DNA of 42,030 nt from Pseudomonas sp. Lineage in GTDB: Bacteria; Pseudomonadota; Gammaproteobacteria; Pseudomonadales; Pseudomonadaceae. Of the stretch, positions 7,718 to 16,170 are shown one piece after another. The position numbers and the translations under genes are program-made. The stretch is taken from positions 1 through 42,030 of the forward strand of contig JAESUC010000096.1 of the NCBI GenBank assembly GCA_016763285.1. Direction: 5' to 3'. Each line of letters opens with the position of its first letter. Position 1 is the first letter of the stretch. The notes beneath the pieces were generated by a model. The model did no database searches, was not told the DNA's origin, and worked only from the letters and a program-made list of their open reading frames with translations.

Positions 7718-8638
7718 GTGCCCCGCGCCAGGCATCTGCTCGTCCTGCTCGGGTTGACAGCCTTGCTGTCAGCCTGCGCCGGGCGACCCGTCGCAGTCCC
7801 CCCTCCCGAAGCCTTCCCTGATGTCGCTGCCAAGCGCCATCTTCAGAACGTTCCCTTTTATGCCCAGGATGCCTACCAGTGCGGCCCGGCCGCGCTCGCC
7901 ATGGTGCTCAGCCAGCGTGGCAGGAACGCCTCGCCCGAAGCGCTCAAGGACCGTGTATACATCCCCGAACGTAAAGGCACCCTGCAGGTCGAGCTGGTTG
8001 CGGCAGGCCGCGAGCGCGACCTGCTGGTCTATCCACTGGCAGGCAAGCTGGAGGATCTTGTAGCCGAGGTCGATGCCGGCAATGCCGTGCTGGTCATGCA
8101 GAACCTGGCGTTTGACTGGTTGCCCCAGTGGCATTACGCCGTAGTCATGGGCTATGACCTCAAACGGCGAGAGATGATCGTGCACAGCGGTCTGAACGAA
8201 GCCCGGCGCGAGCCCTTTGAAGTCTTTCTGCGGACCTGGCAGAGAGCCGATCGCTGGGCGCTGGTGATGATGCCGCCGGATGTGCTGCCCGCCACGGCCG
8301 AGCCCCTGCATTACCTGCTGGCAGCCAGCGATCTGGAGCAGACCGGCAGACTCGACAGTGCGGCCCTCGCCTACCAGAGTGCGCTGGAGCGCTGGCCTGA
8401 CCAGGCAACTGCCCGTTTCGGTCTGGGCAACGTTGCCTGGGCCCAGGGGCGCAAACAGGCGGCAGTGAAACATTTCCGCGTGCTGACCGCCCAGTTCCCC
8501 GAGCTCGAGGCCGGCTGGAACAACCTCGCCTTCACCCTGGATGCGACGGGATGCCAGGCCGCCGCCGAGGCGGTCAGAGCCTGCTCTACTCAGGAACACA
8601 AGGATCGGGGCAAGTGTGCGATACCCGAGTGTAATTAG
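7718..8638 (+). CDS. PA2778-family C39-like cysteine peptidase lipoprotein with TPR-like repeats
   Basis: A 306-residue predicted lipoprotein. The N-terminus is a short lipoprotein signal ending LLSAC, lipobox Cys at residue 20. The peptidase-like part has QDAYQCGPAALAMVLS with the likely catalytic Cys, later WHYAVVMGYD with a His and VHSGLNEA as the possible Asp/Asn region, all C39/papain-like features. The C-terminal third (from about residue 195) has TPR-like helices: YLLAASDLEQTGRLDSAALAYQ, then ATARFGLGNVAWAQGRKQAAVKHF. The GTG at 7718 is 4 bp after the upstream stop and gives a clean signal peptide. An earlier in-frame ATG at 7670 would spoil it. No good ribosome site is seen, so coupling is likely. 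Substrate unknown; the upstream small protein is the best candidate (inference). Confidence 0.87.
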   Translation: MPRARHLLVLLGLTALLSACAGRPVAVPPPEAFPDVAAKRHLQNVPFYAQDAYQCGPAALAMVLSQRGRNASPEALKDRVYIPERKGTLQVELVAAGRERDLLVYPLAGKLEDLVAEVDAGNAVLVMQNLAFDWLPQWHYAVVMGYDLKRREMIVHSGLNEARREPFEVFLRTWQRADRWALVMMPPDVLPATAEPLHYLLAASDLEQTGRLDSAALAYQSALERWPDQATARFGLGNVAWAQGRKQAAVKHFRVLTAQFPELEAGWNNLAFTLDATGCQAAAEAVRACSTQEHKDRGKCAIPECN

Positions 8639-9261
8639 AGGCCCGGGCAAGACCAGGTAGTAAAAACCATACCACCGCACCCCCTTGATAACTCGACTGC
8701 GCAAGTTTATCGACATCTCCTGAAAGTTCTCCAGAGACCGGCAGCAAAGTTTAACTTCAAATGCTGTCGTCAACCCTGCTAATCAGGATATGCGGACTGC
8801 GTCTCATATAATCTTCCTGACCCTGCTCGAAGACGTCAGATCCACGTCGGCCAGAACACAATGAAAAATATGTTTCACAACAAAGACTTGAGGGACGCAC
8901 TTTAACCTTTTTTTGCGCCATTCTTCGTCCCCAACCCCTCGCCACCCTGATCAAGACGTTTTTCTGACGTTGGATTTTGCGCGCTCTTTTATTTATCCAT
9001 AAAGCAAAACAGTTCACAGTTTAGTGGCTTGCTACCCCTGTTTTGCAAGACTAGGATACACCCCGTTCAACGCACTAATGCGCAACTTGTTGCTCATAGA
9101 CTGTGCGCAAAAAGTTGCGCAATTCAATTATTGTGCGCAACTTCCTACGCAACTTTTTTTGCGATTTAAACAATATTCAGTACCGTGTTCGTTCACTCGA
9201 TACTCAGCCAAGGATTCGTGCTGTCGGGTGAAACGAAGTGTCAGGGAAAGACGAATTCAAC
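8639..9261. other. AT-richer 600-bp non-coding region before the T6SS
   Basis: No ORF here has credible coding character. From about 8750 to 9230 the base composition is clearly more AT-rich than the flanking genes, with runs of T at 8906-8912 and 9153-9159. It also has a TATAAT-like box at about 8815-8820, GACGT-type repeats (8831-8855, 8956-8974), and the TGCGCAA cluster at 9079-9152. It is the only sizeable gap upstream of the T6SS, so it should hold the main promoter. I could not find a sigma54 -24/-12 element (GG-N10-GC) by eye. Confidence 0.6.
9079..9152. promoter_or_regulatory. Cluster of five TGCGCAA-type motifs upstream of tssA
   Basis: The heptamer TGCGCAA occurs at 9079-9085, 9104-9110, 9116-9122 and 9134-9140, with a one-base variant TACGCAA at 9146-9152. 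Starts are 25, 12, 18 and 12 bp apart, all in one orientation, although the TGCGCA core is palindromic. Most are followed by CTT or by A/T-rich bases. Such regular iteration just ahead of a long operon suggests a multi-site operator. The binding protein is unknown. Confidence 0.45.
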
Positions 9262-10857
9262 ATGCTGGCGAATCAATATCTCAATCTGGCGAAAACGCCC
9301 ATCAGCGCAGAGGATTTCTGCGGTGATGATGTGCGCTACTCGGCAGAGTTTGAAGCCCTCGAAGTGGAGCTTGCCAAGGCCGATTGCCTGCATGCCACCA
9401 CCGGACCGGACTGGGCAGCTGTCCGCGAGGGCAGCGAAAGCCTGTTGCGCCAGCACTCCAAGGATCTGCGCGCAGCAGTCTGGTTGACCTGGAGCCTGTA
9501 CCAGAGTGAATCCTTTGGTGGTTTGCAGGCCGGAATTGCCTCGTTGGTCTATCTCTGCACCCACCACTGGGAGGCACTTCATCCGCGCAGGCCGCGCACT
9601 CGTCAGGCAGCTTTTGGCTGGCTGATACCCCGACTGGAACATGCTGTAGCCCGTGCAGTGAGCAACCCGGAATGCATCGATGCAGCCACCGTCAGCAGCC
9701 TGAAAACGCAGCTGCAAGAGCTCGACACCTGTCTGACCAGCTATCTAATGTCCGAGGCTCCACTGTTACTGCCGTTGTGCCGCCGACTCGACGAACTGAC
9801 GGCCAGAAGCAGGCAGGCCACTGGCCCTGACACCGGGCCGGGTTCCGCACCAGCCAGTCCGCAGCCGACGGTCGCCAGCGTGACACCGATTCACACCCAG
9901 AGGGATACCGCCCCTGCGGCCATCGGCAGCGCCCGGGACGCGCACAGGATGCTGCGCGCGATGCAGGAACAGACGCGCACGCTGTGCGACTGGTGGCTTG
10001 ACCAGTCGGCCACCGACCCGCGCGCCATTCGGCTGTCGCGCACCTTGCTCTGGCTTCCGATCGAGGCACTGCCCGAACATGACGGACAACAGCAAACGCC
10101 CCTTCGCGGCCTGCCGACTGACCGCATCAGCACCTATGCCGAACGACTGGAACAGGGCCGCAGCCATGAACAACTCTGTGAACTGCTCCGCGACCTGGAA
10201 AACAGTGTGGCCCGATCGCCCTTCTGGCTAGATGGCCAGTGGATGGTCTGGCAATGCCTGGACGCGCTGGGCGCCGGCGAAGCCCAGCGGGAACTCGAAG
10301 TCCAGGTCCAACTGCTGCTCAGGCGGCTGCCAGGGCTCGAACAGCTGCGCTTTCACGACGGCAGCCTCTTCGCCGACGAACAGACTCAAGCCTGGCTGGC
10401 CGAGGTCGTCACCGCGCCTGCCAACGCCCCCACCGTTGCCGCTGCAGGCACGCCGGACGATCAGCAGCTCCCCTGGGACGAGGCTCTGAAGGCTGCGGCC
10501 ATGCTCTGGCGCAAGGAGAACCTCAAGGCTGGCGTGGCCATGCTCAAACAGGGCATGCAGACCGCCAGCAGCGAGCGACAGCGCTTCCATTGGCAACTGG
10601 CACAGGCCCGGCTATGCCACATGGCCAGACACTATGAGCTGGCCGCCTACCAGCTTGAAGCGCTCTACCAGACCCTGCATGAGACACGCCTTGATCGCTG
10701 GGAACCCAAGCTGGCGATCAGCGTTCTGCAGCTGCTTCACGATTGTTATGAACGCCTGCCGCGCAAACAGGGCGGACCCGAACGTCGCCAGGACATTCAT
10801 CAACGGCTCTGCCAGCTCGACCTGGAAGCCGCACTCGACCAGACCTACGGGTCCTAG
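9262..10857 (+). CDS. tssA: T6SS protein TssA (ImpA N-terminal family, VasJ-like)
   Basis: TssA caps the growing T6SS tail and helps to recruit baseplate and sheath. About 531 residues. The N-terminal ImpA_N domain is recognisable (NQYLNLAKTPISAEDFCGDDVRYSAEFEALEVEL at residues about 3-37, broken here only by description), and a VasJ/VasL-like C-terminal region contains AAMLWRKENLKAGVAMLKQG and helical repeats. I prefer the ATG at 9262, which places the ImpA_N start as in relatives. A GTG at 9238 in the same frame would add eight residues. Neither has a well-spaced ribosome site. It heads the T6SS operon, 23 bp before tssB, as in the HSI-2 order. Confidence 0.9.
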   Translation: MLANQYLNLAKTPISAEDFCGDDVRYSAEFEALEVELAKADCLHATTGPDWAAVREGSESLLRQHSKDLRAAVWLTWSLYQSESFGGLQAGIASLVYLCTHHWEALHPRRPRTRQAAFGWLIPRLEHAVARAVSNPECIDAATVSSLKTQLQELDTCLTSYLMSEAPLLLPLCRRLDELTARSRQATGPDTGPGSAPASPQPTVASVTPIHTQRDTAPAAIGSARDAHRMLRAMQEQTRTLCDWWLDQSATDPRAIRLSRTLLWLPIEALPEHDGQQQTPLRGLPTDRISTYAERLEQGRSHEQLCELLRDLENSVARSPFWLDGQWMVWQCLDALGAGEAQRELEVQVQLLLRRLPGLEQLRFHDGSLFADEQTQAWLAEVVTAPANAPTVAAAGTPDDQQLPWDEALKAAAMLWRKENLKAGVAMLKQGMQTASSERQRFHWQLAQARLCHMARHYELAAYQLEALYQTLHETRLDRWEPKLAISVLQLLHDCYERLPRKQGGPERRQDIHQRLCQLDLEAALDQTYGS

Positions 10858-10880
10858 TCATCACCCCTAAGGAGAACATC

Positions 10881-11390
10881 ATGGCCAAAGAAGGCTCAGT
10901 AGCCCCCAAGGAACGCGTCAACGTCACCTTCACCCCGACCCATGGGGGCGCTCAGGAGGAGGTCGAGCTGCCATTGAAGCTCATGGTGCTGGGCGACTTC
11001 ACCCAGCGCCCCGACGACCGCACCATCGAGCAACGCAAACCGATCGCGATCGACAGGAGCAGTTTTGATGATGTGCTGGCCAAGCAGGAACTGAGTCTGG
11101 GCTTTACCGTGCCCAACCGCCTGCAGGACGACAGCAATAGCGACGCCTCGTTGAATGTCGACCTGCGCATCAACTCGATGAAGGATTTCAGCCCCACCAG
11201 CCTGGTGGAACAGGTCCCGGAACTGCAGAAGCTGATGGAACTGCGCGATGCCCTGGTGGCCCTGAAGGGCCCGCTGGGGAATGCCCCGGCCTTTCGCAAG
11301 GCCATCGAGAGCGTGTTGAGCGACGACGCCTCGCGCGACCAGGTTCTTGCCGAACTTGGACTGGCTGCCCAGCCCACGCCCGACAACTGA
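10881..11390 (+). CDS. tssB: T6SS sheath small subunit TssB (VipA)
   Basis: TssB pairs with TssC to build the contractile sheath that drives the Hcp tube outward. 169 residues, the usual size. Typical features are RVNVTFTP near the N-terminus, LPLKLMVLGDFTQRPDD (residues about 31-47), and the VDLRINSMKDFSP segment followed by the LMELRDALVALKGPLGN helix (about 112-128), which contacts TssC in known sheath structures. TAAGGAG precedes the ATG. It sits between tssA and tssC with short gaps. Confidence 0.97.
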   Translation: MAKEGSVAPKERVNVTFTPTHGGAQEEVELPLKLMVLGDFTQRPDDRTIEQRKPIAIDRSSFDDVLAKQELSLGFTVPNRLQDDSNSDASLNVDLRINSMKDFSPTSLVEQVPELQKLMELRDALVALKGPLGNAPAFRKAIESVLSDDASRDQVLAELGLAAQPTPDN

Positions 11391-11411
11391 TCATCTGACA
11401 AGGACGCCCCC

Positions 11412-12887
11412 ATGAACACTCCAGCAACAGCGGAAATCAGCCAGCAGGCTGAAGAAACCAGCATTCTCGATCGCATCATCGCGGAAACACGGTTGACGCC
11501 GGATGATGAAGCCTACGGGATCGCCCGACGCGGCGTGTCAGCCTTCATCGGCGAACTGCTCAAGCCGCAGAACGAGAAGGAGCCGGTAAAGAAGGCCATG
11601 GTCGACCGGATGATTGCCGAGATTGACGCCAAGCTCAGCCGCCAGATGGATGAAATTCTGCACCAGCCGGAATTCCAGGCCCTGGAATCCGCCTGGCGCG
11701 GCCTGCAGATCCTGGTGGATCGCACGGATTTTCGCGAGAACATCAAGCTCGAGATCATCAACGCCTCCAAGCAGGACCTGCTCGAGGATTTCGAAGACAG
11801 CCCCGAGATCGTCCAGTCCGGTCTGTACAAGCATGTCTATACCGCCGAGTACGGCCAGTTCGGCGGCCAGCCGGTGGGTGCGCTGATCGCCAACTATTTC
11901 TTCGATCCCAGCTCACAGGACATGAAGACCCTGCAACACGTGGCCAGCGTGGCGAGCATGGCCCACGCGCCCTTCATCGCCGCAGCCGGCCCCAAGTTCT
12001 TCGGACTCGAGAGCTTCACCGGGCTGCCCGATATCAAGGATCTCAAGGACCACTTCGAGGGGCCCCAGTTTGCCAAGTGGCAGGGCTTCCGTGAGCGAGA
12101 GGATGCCCGCTATGTCGGCCTGACCCTGCCGCGGTTCTTGCTGCGCAACCCCTACGACCCCGAAGACAATCCGGTACGCAGCTTCGCCTACAAGGAAAAC
12201 GTCGCCGCCAGTCACGAGCACTACCTGTGGGGCAATACCGCGTTCACCTTCGCTACCCGCCTGACCGACAGCTTTGCGCGTTTCCGCTGGTGTCCCAACA
12301 TCATTGGTCCGCAGAGCGGTGGCGCGGTGGAGGATCTGCCCCTGCATCATTTCGAGAGCATGGGCGAGATCGAGACCAAGATACCGACCGAAGTGCTGGT
12401 CTCCGACCGCCGTGAATACGAGCTGGCCGATGAGGGCTTTATCGCACTGACCATGCGCAAGGGCAGCGACAACGCCGCCTTCTTCTCGGCCAACAGTACC
12501 CAGAAAGCCAAGTTCTTCGGCAACAGCGAGGAAGGCAAGGCCGCGGAACTGAACTTCCGACTGGGAACGCAACTGCCCTACATGTTCATCGTCAACCGCC
12601 TGGCCCATTACCTCAAGGTGCTGCAGCGCGAGCAGATCGGTTCCTGGAAGGAACGCACGGATCTGGAGCTGGAATTGAACAAGTGGATCCGCCAGTACGT
12701 CGCCGACCAGGACAACCCCAACCCCGAAGTCCGTGGACGCCGGCCTCTGCGCGCTGCGCAGGTCAGCGTGAGCGATATCGAGGGGCAGCCGGGCATGTAC
12801 CGGGTCAATCTCAGCGTGCGCCCGCATTTCAAGTATATGGGTGCCGATTTCACGCTGTCGCTGGTCGGCAAGATGGAAAAGGAATAA
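11412..12887 (+). CDS. tssC: T6SS sheath large subunit TssC (VipB)
   Basis: The major sheath subunit, 491 residues. Recognisable family stretches include ESAWRGLQILVDRTDFRE-type sequence near residues 94-110, LIANYFFD, PFIAAAGPKFFG, the RFLLRNPYDPEDNPVRSF region, ENVAASHEHYLWGN and RLAHYLKVLQREQIGSW (about 397-413), and the C-terminal handshake strands with RVNLSVRPHFKYMGADFTLSLV. AAGGA lies upstream of the ATG. With TssB it forms helical sheath rings that TssH disassembles after contraction. No gap or frameshift is seen. Confidence 0.98.
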   Translation: MNTPATAEISQQAEETSILDRIIAETRLTPDDEAYGIARRGVSAFIGELLKPQNEKEPVKKAMVDRMIAEIDAKLSRQMDEILHQPEFQALESAWRGLQILVDRTDFRENIKLEIINASKQDLLEDFEDSPEIVQSGLYKHVYTAEYGQFGGQPVGALIANYFFDPSSQDMKTLQHVASVASMAHAPFIAAAGPKFFGLESFTGLPDIKDLKDHFEGPQFAKWQGFREREDARYVGLTLPRFLLRNPYDPEDNPVRSFAYKENVAASHEHYLWGNTAFTFATRLTDSFARFRWCPNIIGPQSGGAVEDLPLHHFESMGEIETKIPTEVLVSDRREYELADEGFIALTMRKGSDNAAFFSANSTQKAKFFGNSEEGKAAELNFRLGTQLPYMFIVNRLAHYLKVLQREQIGSWKERTDLELELNKWIRQYVADQDNPNPEVRGRRPLRAAQVSVSDIEGQPGMYRVNLSVRPHFKYMGADFTLSLVGKMEKE

Positions 12888-12890
12888 GCA

Positions 12891-13295
12891 ATGAGCTACG
12901 GCAGCCTGTTCGAACGCCTGGCGGGCGAAAACATGCGACGTGCCGGTTGGAGCCACGATCAGGCGATTGTCGCCTCGATCGCCGCCCACCTGGCCAAGAT
13001 GTTGAGTACCCGCGCGGGCAGCGTGCAGGCCCTGCCGGATTACGGGCTGCCTGATCTCAATGACATGCGCCTGTCGTTGCACGATTCGCTGCAGCAGGCG
13101 CGTACTGCGATCGAGAGCTTTATCGAACGCTACGAACCCCGGCTGAGTCAGGTCCGCGTGGTCGCACTGCCCCGTGACCACGACCCGCTGAATCTGTCAT
13201 TTGCGCTGGAGGGCATGGTCGATATGGACGGCCATCGGCGCGCCGTCAGTTTCACCGCCCGTCTCAATGGCAGCGGTCAGGTACTGGTTCGCTAG
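12891..13295 (+). CDS. tssE: T6SS baseplate protein TssE (gp25-like)
   Basis: A baseplate wedge protein related to phage T4 gp25, which nucleates sheath assembly. 134 residues. It opens with SLFERLAGE and carries the conserved IAAHLAKMLSTRAGSVQALPDYGLPDLNDM (described at residues about 30-59), then IERYEPRLSQVRV, the gp25 EPRL-type motif, at about 83-95. It starts 3 bp after the tssC stop. The gp25 lysozyme-like name is historical; no catalytic role is implied. Confidence 0.95.
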   Translation: MSYGSLFERLAGENMRRAGWSHDQAIVASIAAHLAKMLSTRAGSVQALPDYGLPDLNDMRLSLHDSLQQARTAIESFIERYEPRLSQVRVVALPRDHDPLNLSFALEGMVDMDGHRRAVSFTARLNGSGQVLVR

Positions 13296-13341
13296 CAGGT
13301 CCGCACACACCGCAGAGACACCATCAGGTCAAGCATTCAAC

Positions 13342-13363
13342 GGTTGCCGCGTTCAGGCAATCC
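13342..13363 (+). other. Hairpin in the tssE-tssF gap
   Basis: GGTTGCC (13342-13348) can pair with GGCAATCC (13356-13363) with one bulged base and a 7-nt loop. It lies in the 95-bp gap between tssE and tssF, the largest gap inside the T6SS operon. No T-run follows. It could tune mRNA stability or partial termination. No clear promoter is seen in this gap. Confidence 0.3.
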
Positions 13364-13390
13364 GTATTCGTGCACAAGGAAGCGCTGTAC

Positions 13391-15181
13391 ATGTCCTTCA
13401 ATCATTACTACCAGAGCGAACTGACCGCCCTGCGCCAGCAGGGCAAACGCTTTGCCGAACGCAGCCCGGCTCTGGCCCCGTTTCTGGGTCAGAGCGGCCG
13501 TGACCCGGATGTCGAGCGCCTACTGGAAGGCTTTGCGTTCCTCACCGGACGCCTGCGTCAGAAGCTCGATGACGAGCTTCCCGAACTCACCCACTCGCTG
13601 ATGTATCTGCTCTGGCCCAACTACATGCGGCCGTTACCCGCCTTCAGCATCCTGCAGTTCGACGCCCTGGACAACCCCGGAGCATCCGTTGTGGTGCCCC
13701 GGGGCACACCGGTGGAATCCCGGCCGGTCAAGGGAACAGCCTGCCGTTTCCGTACCACCACGAACATCGAACTGACCGCGCTGACCGTCCGCCAGGTCGA
13801 ATACTCGGTCAAGGGCCAGGGGGCGCTGCTCAGCGTGCAGATGGGCATCAACGGTGGCGCGCGCCTGGTCGACCTCAAGCTGGATCGGCTGCGGCTGCAT
13901 CTGGCCGGGGAGCGCTACGTCAGCCAGACCCTGTATCTGAGCATGATGCGCCATCTGGAGGGCATCCAGGTCCTGCTGCTGGACACCCAGGGCAAGCCGC
14001 TCAAGGACAGTTTCGGCAAGGAGGTCTCTGCGCTGAAGATCGCGGCAGACCAGTTGCAACCCGGCGGCTTTGCCGAGGACGAAGCCCTTGTCCCCTACCC
14101 GGTCAACACGTTCCGCGGATATCGCTACCTGCAGGAGTATTTTGCCTTCCAGGAGAAATTCCTGTTTGTCGACCTGCACGGGCTGGGCGTGCTGGACAGC
14201 GTTCCGGAGGATCTGCGCAAACGCGCCGGCGGCTTCGAACTGCGCTTCGACCTGCGCCAGACCAGCGCGCAGCGGATCCAGCCCGGCGTAGACAATATCC
14301 GCCTGCACTGCACCCCGATAGTCAATCTGTTTGCCCACGATGCCACACCCATTCGGCTCGATGGCCGGCAGGACAAATACATGCTGCGGCCGGCCGAGTA
14401 CGACGCCGCTCACTGCGGGGTGTTCTCCGTCGACCGGGTTACCGGCTGGAAACCCGGCGGCATGGGATACGAGGAGTACGTGCCCTTCGAATCCTTCGAG
14501 CACGATGCCAGCTTCGACTTTCCGCAGGCGCGCCCCTATTACAGCCTGCGACAGAACCCATCGCTGATGAACGATGGCATGGATACCTATCTGAGCTTCG
14601 GCCAGCGCAGTCTGGAGATACACGAGACCCTGTCGGTGGAGCTGACCTGCACCAATCAGAATCTGCCCCTGGAACTGGCACTTGGTGATATCTGCCGGCC
14701 CAGTGAAGGGACCCCTGAATTCCTGCGCTTTCGCAATATCAGTGCGGTGACCCCGCACTATGCGCCGCCCCTGCATCAGGACTTTCTCTGGAAGCTGATC
14801 AGCAACATGTCGCTCAACTATCTGTCGCTGACCAACGTCGACGCACTCAAGGTCATCCTGGAAACCTACGACCTGCCCAGGCACTACGACCAGCATGCGG
14901 CCAAGGTCAGCCAGCGTCTGCTCAACGGCCTCAAGGCCATTGGGCACAAACCGGTGGATCGACTCTATCGCGGCCTGCCGATCCGCGGGGTACGCACAGA
15001 ACTGCATATGGACAGCGACGGCTACCTGGGCGAAGGCGATCTGTTCCTGTTCGCCTCGATACTCAACGAATTTTTCGCACTCTACGCCAGCCTCAATTCC
15101 TATCACGAGCTGGTCGTCAGAAGTACCAAGGGAGAGCTATACCAATGGACACCACGCATGGGGCAACAGCCCCTGCTTTGA
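13391..15181 (+). CDS. tssF: T6SS baseplate protein TssF
   Basis: A baseplate wedge subunit that works with TssG, TssE and TssK. 596 residues, close to the family norm. It opens with the typical FNHYYQSELTALRQQGKRFA and DVERLLEGFAFLTGRLRQKLDDE (about 37-60), then LTHSLMYLLWPNYMRPLPAFSI, and ends with the FASILNEFFALYASLNSYHELV segment. I chose the ATG at 13391, with AAGGA at 13376-13380. An in-frame GTG at 13370 would add seven residues and lose that ribosome site. Its 3' end overlaps tssG by 37 nt. Confidence 0.96.
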   Translation: MSFNHYYQSELTALRQQGKRFAERSPALAPFLGQSGRDPDVERLLEGFAFLTGRLRQKLDDELPELTHSLMYLLWPNYMRPLPAFSILQFDALDNPGASVVVPRGTPVESRPVKGTACRFRTTTNIELTALTVRQVEYSVKGQGALLSVQMGINGGARLVDLKLDRLRLHLAGERYVSQTLYLSMMRHLEGIQVLLLDTQGKPLKDSFGKEVSALKIAADQLQPGGFAEDEALVPYPVNTFRGYRYLQEYFAFQEKFLFVDLHGLGVLDSVPEDLRKRAGGFELRFDLRQTSAQRIQPGVDNIRLHCTPIVNLFAHDATPIRLDGRQDKYMLRPAEYDAAHCGVFSVDRVTGWKPGGMGYEEYVPFESFEHDASFDFPQARPYYSLRQNPSLMNDGMDTYLSFGQRSLEIHETLSVELTCTNQNLPLELALGDICRPSEGTPEFLRFRNISAVTPHYAPPLHQDFLWKLISNMSLNYLSLTNVDALKVILETYDLPRHYDQHAAKVSQRLLNGLKAIGHKPVDRLYRGLPIRGVRTELHMDSDGYLGEGDLFLFASILNEFFALYASLNSYHELVVRSTKGELYQWTPRMGQQPLL

Positions 15182-16170
15182 ACGAGCTGAGCCGCGGCAT
15201 ACGCGAGTACAGCCTGTTCCAGGGCGTACTGCTGGTGCTCGAACGCTTGCGCAGCGAACATCCGGACCTCGATGAGGGCCAGCTGTATCAACTGATCGAA
15301 TTCCAGGCGAACCCGAGCATGGGGTTCCCCGGGAGCGATATAGAGCATGTGACGTACTTCCGCGAAGCCGGCAAGCTGCGCGCACGGCTGCGGGTCAACC
15401 TGATAAGCCTGTTTGGCGCAGGCTCACCGCTGCCTGCGTTCTATGGCGAACAGGCGCTGGGGGACGCCGTGGACGGCAATCCCACTCGGGAATTTCTCGA
15501 TCTGTTCAACGATCGCCTGCAGCGCCTGCTTCTGCCCATCTGGCAGAAGTATCGCTACTACTCGCGCTTTGCCAGCGGAGCCCGGGACCCCTTCTCGTCC
15601 CAGCTGTTTTCACTGATTGGTCTGGGCGGGGACGTCATGCGCGACCACCCCGAGCTCAACTGGAAGCGACTGCTGCCCTACCTGGGCCTGCTCAGCCTCA
15701 GGGTGCAGTCGGCTGCCCTGATCGAATCGGTACTGCGCTATTACTTTGCCCATACCGGCATGGACATCGAACAGTGCATCGAACGGCAGGTGGTGATCGA
15801 TCAGGATCAGTGCAACCGCCTGGGTCTGGCCAACAGCGCCCTGGGCCAAAGCCTGGTACTGGGCAATGAGGTGCGCGATCGCAGCGGCAAATTTCGCGTG
15901 CATGTCCGCCAGTTGAGCTGGGAGCGTTTCCACGAGTTCCTGCCCTCCGGTACCAGCTATGGATCCCTTTGCGCCCTGGTGCGTTTTGCCCTGCGCGATC
16001 CACTGGACTTCGATATTCGCCTGCAACTGCGTCCGGATGCCATTCACGAGCCCCGTCTGGATGCCGCAACCCCCTGTCTGCTCGGCTGGACCAGCTGGCT
16101 TGGCTGTGGCAACGCCGATGCCGCCGTGACCCTGAGCAGCCAACCTCATCAAGGATCGATACAGCCATGA
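15145..16170 (+). CDS. tssG: T6SS baseplate protein TssG
   Basis: A baseplate wedge subunit that forms a complex with two TssF copies. 341 residues. Family landmarks are FQGVLLVLERLRSE (about 25-38), IEFQANPSMGFPGSDIE, NLISLFGAGSPLPAFYGE (about 85-102), EFLDLFNDRLQRLL and QKYRYYSRF (about 115-142), and a late FLPSGTSYGSLCALVRF. It starts 37 nt inside tssF, with an AAGGGAGAG ribosome site there, and ends in an ATGA overlap with tssH. These overlaps argue for coupled translation of baseplate and ATPase genes. Confidence 0.95.
   Translation: MDTTHGATAPALNELSRGIREYSLFQGVLLVLERLRSEHPDLDEGQLYQLIEFQANPSMGFPGSDIEHVTYFREAGKLRARLRVNLISLFGAGSPLPAFYGEQALGDAVDGNPTREFLDLFNDRLQRLLLPIWQKYRYYSRFASGARDPFSSQLFSLIGLGGDVMRDHPELNWKRLLPYLGLLSLRVQSAALIESVLRYYFAHTGMDIEQCIERQVVIDQDQCNRLGLANSALGQSLVLGNEVRDRSGKFRVHVRQLSWERFHEFLPSGTSYGSLCALVRFALRDPLDFDIRLQLRPDAIHEPRLDAATPCLLGWTSWLGCGNADAAVTLSSQPHQGSIQP

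Noticed and set aside
8757..9017. Minus-strand ORF of 86 residues in the gap before the T6SS
   Set aside because: No ribosome site, odd low-complexity composition and no family resemblance.
8639..9261. Sigma54 (-24/-12) promoter for the T6SS
   Set aside because: No GG-N10-GC element with a reasonable TGGCA/TTGC context was found by eye; a profile scan could still find a weak one.
15969..16166. N-terminal extension of ClpV by 66 residues
   Set aside because: It lies inside tssG and has no Clp-N similarity; the ATG at 16167 with the ATGA overlap is the natural start.
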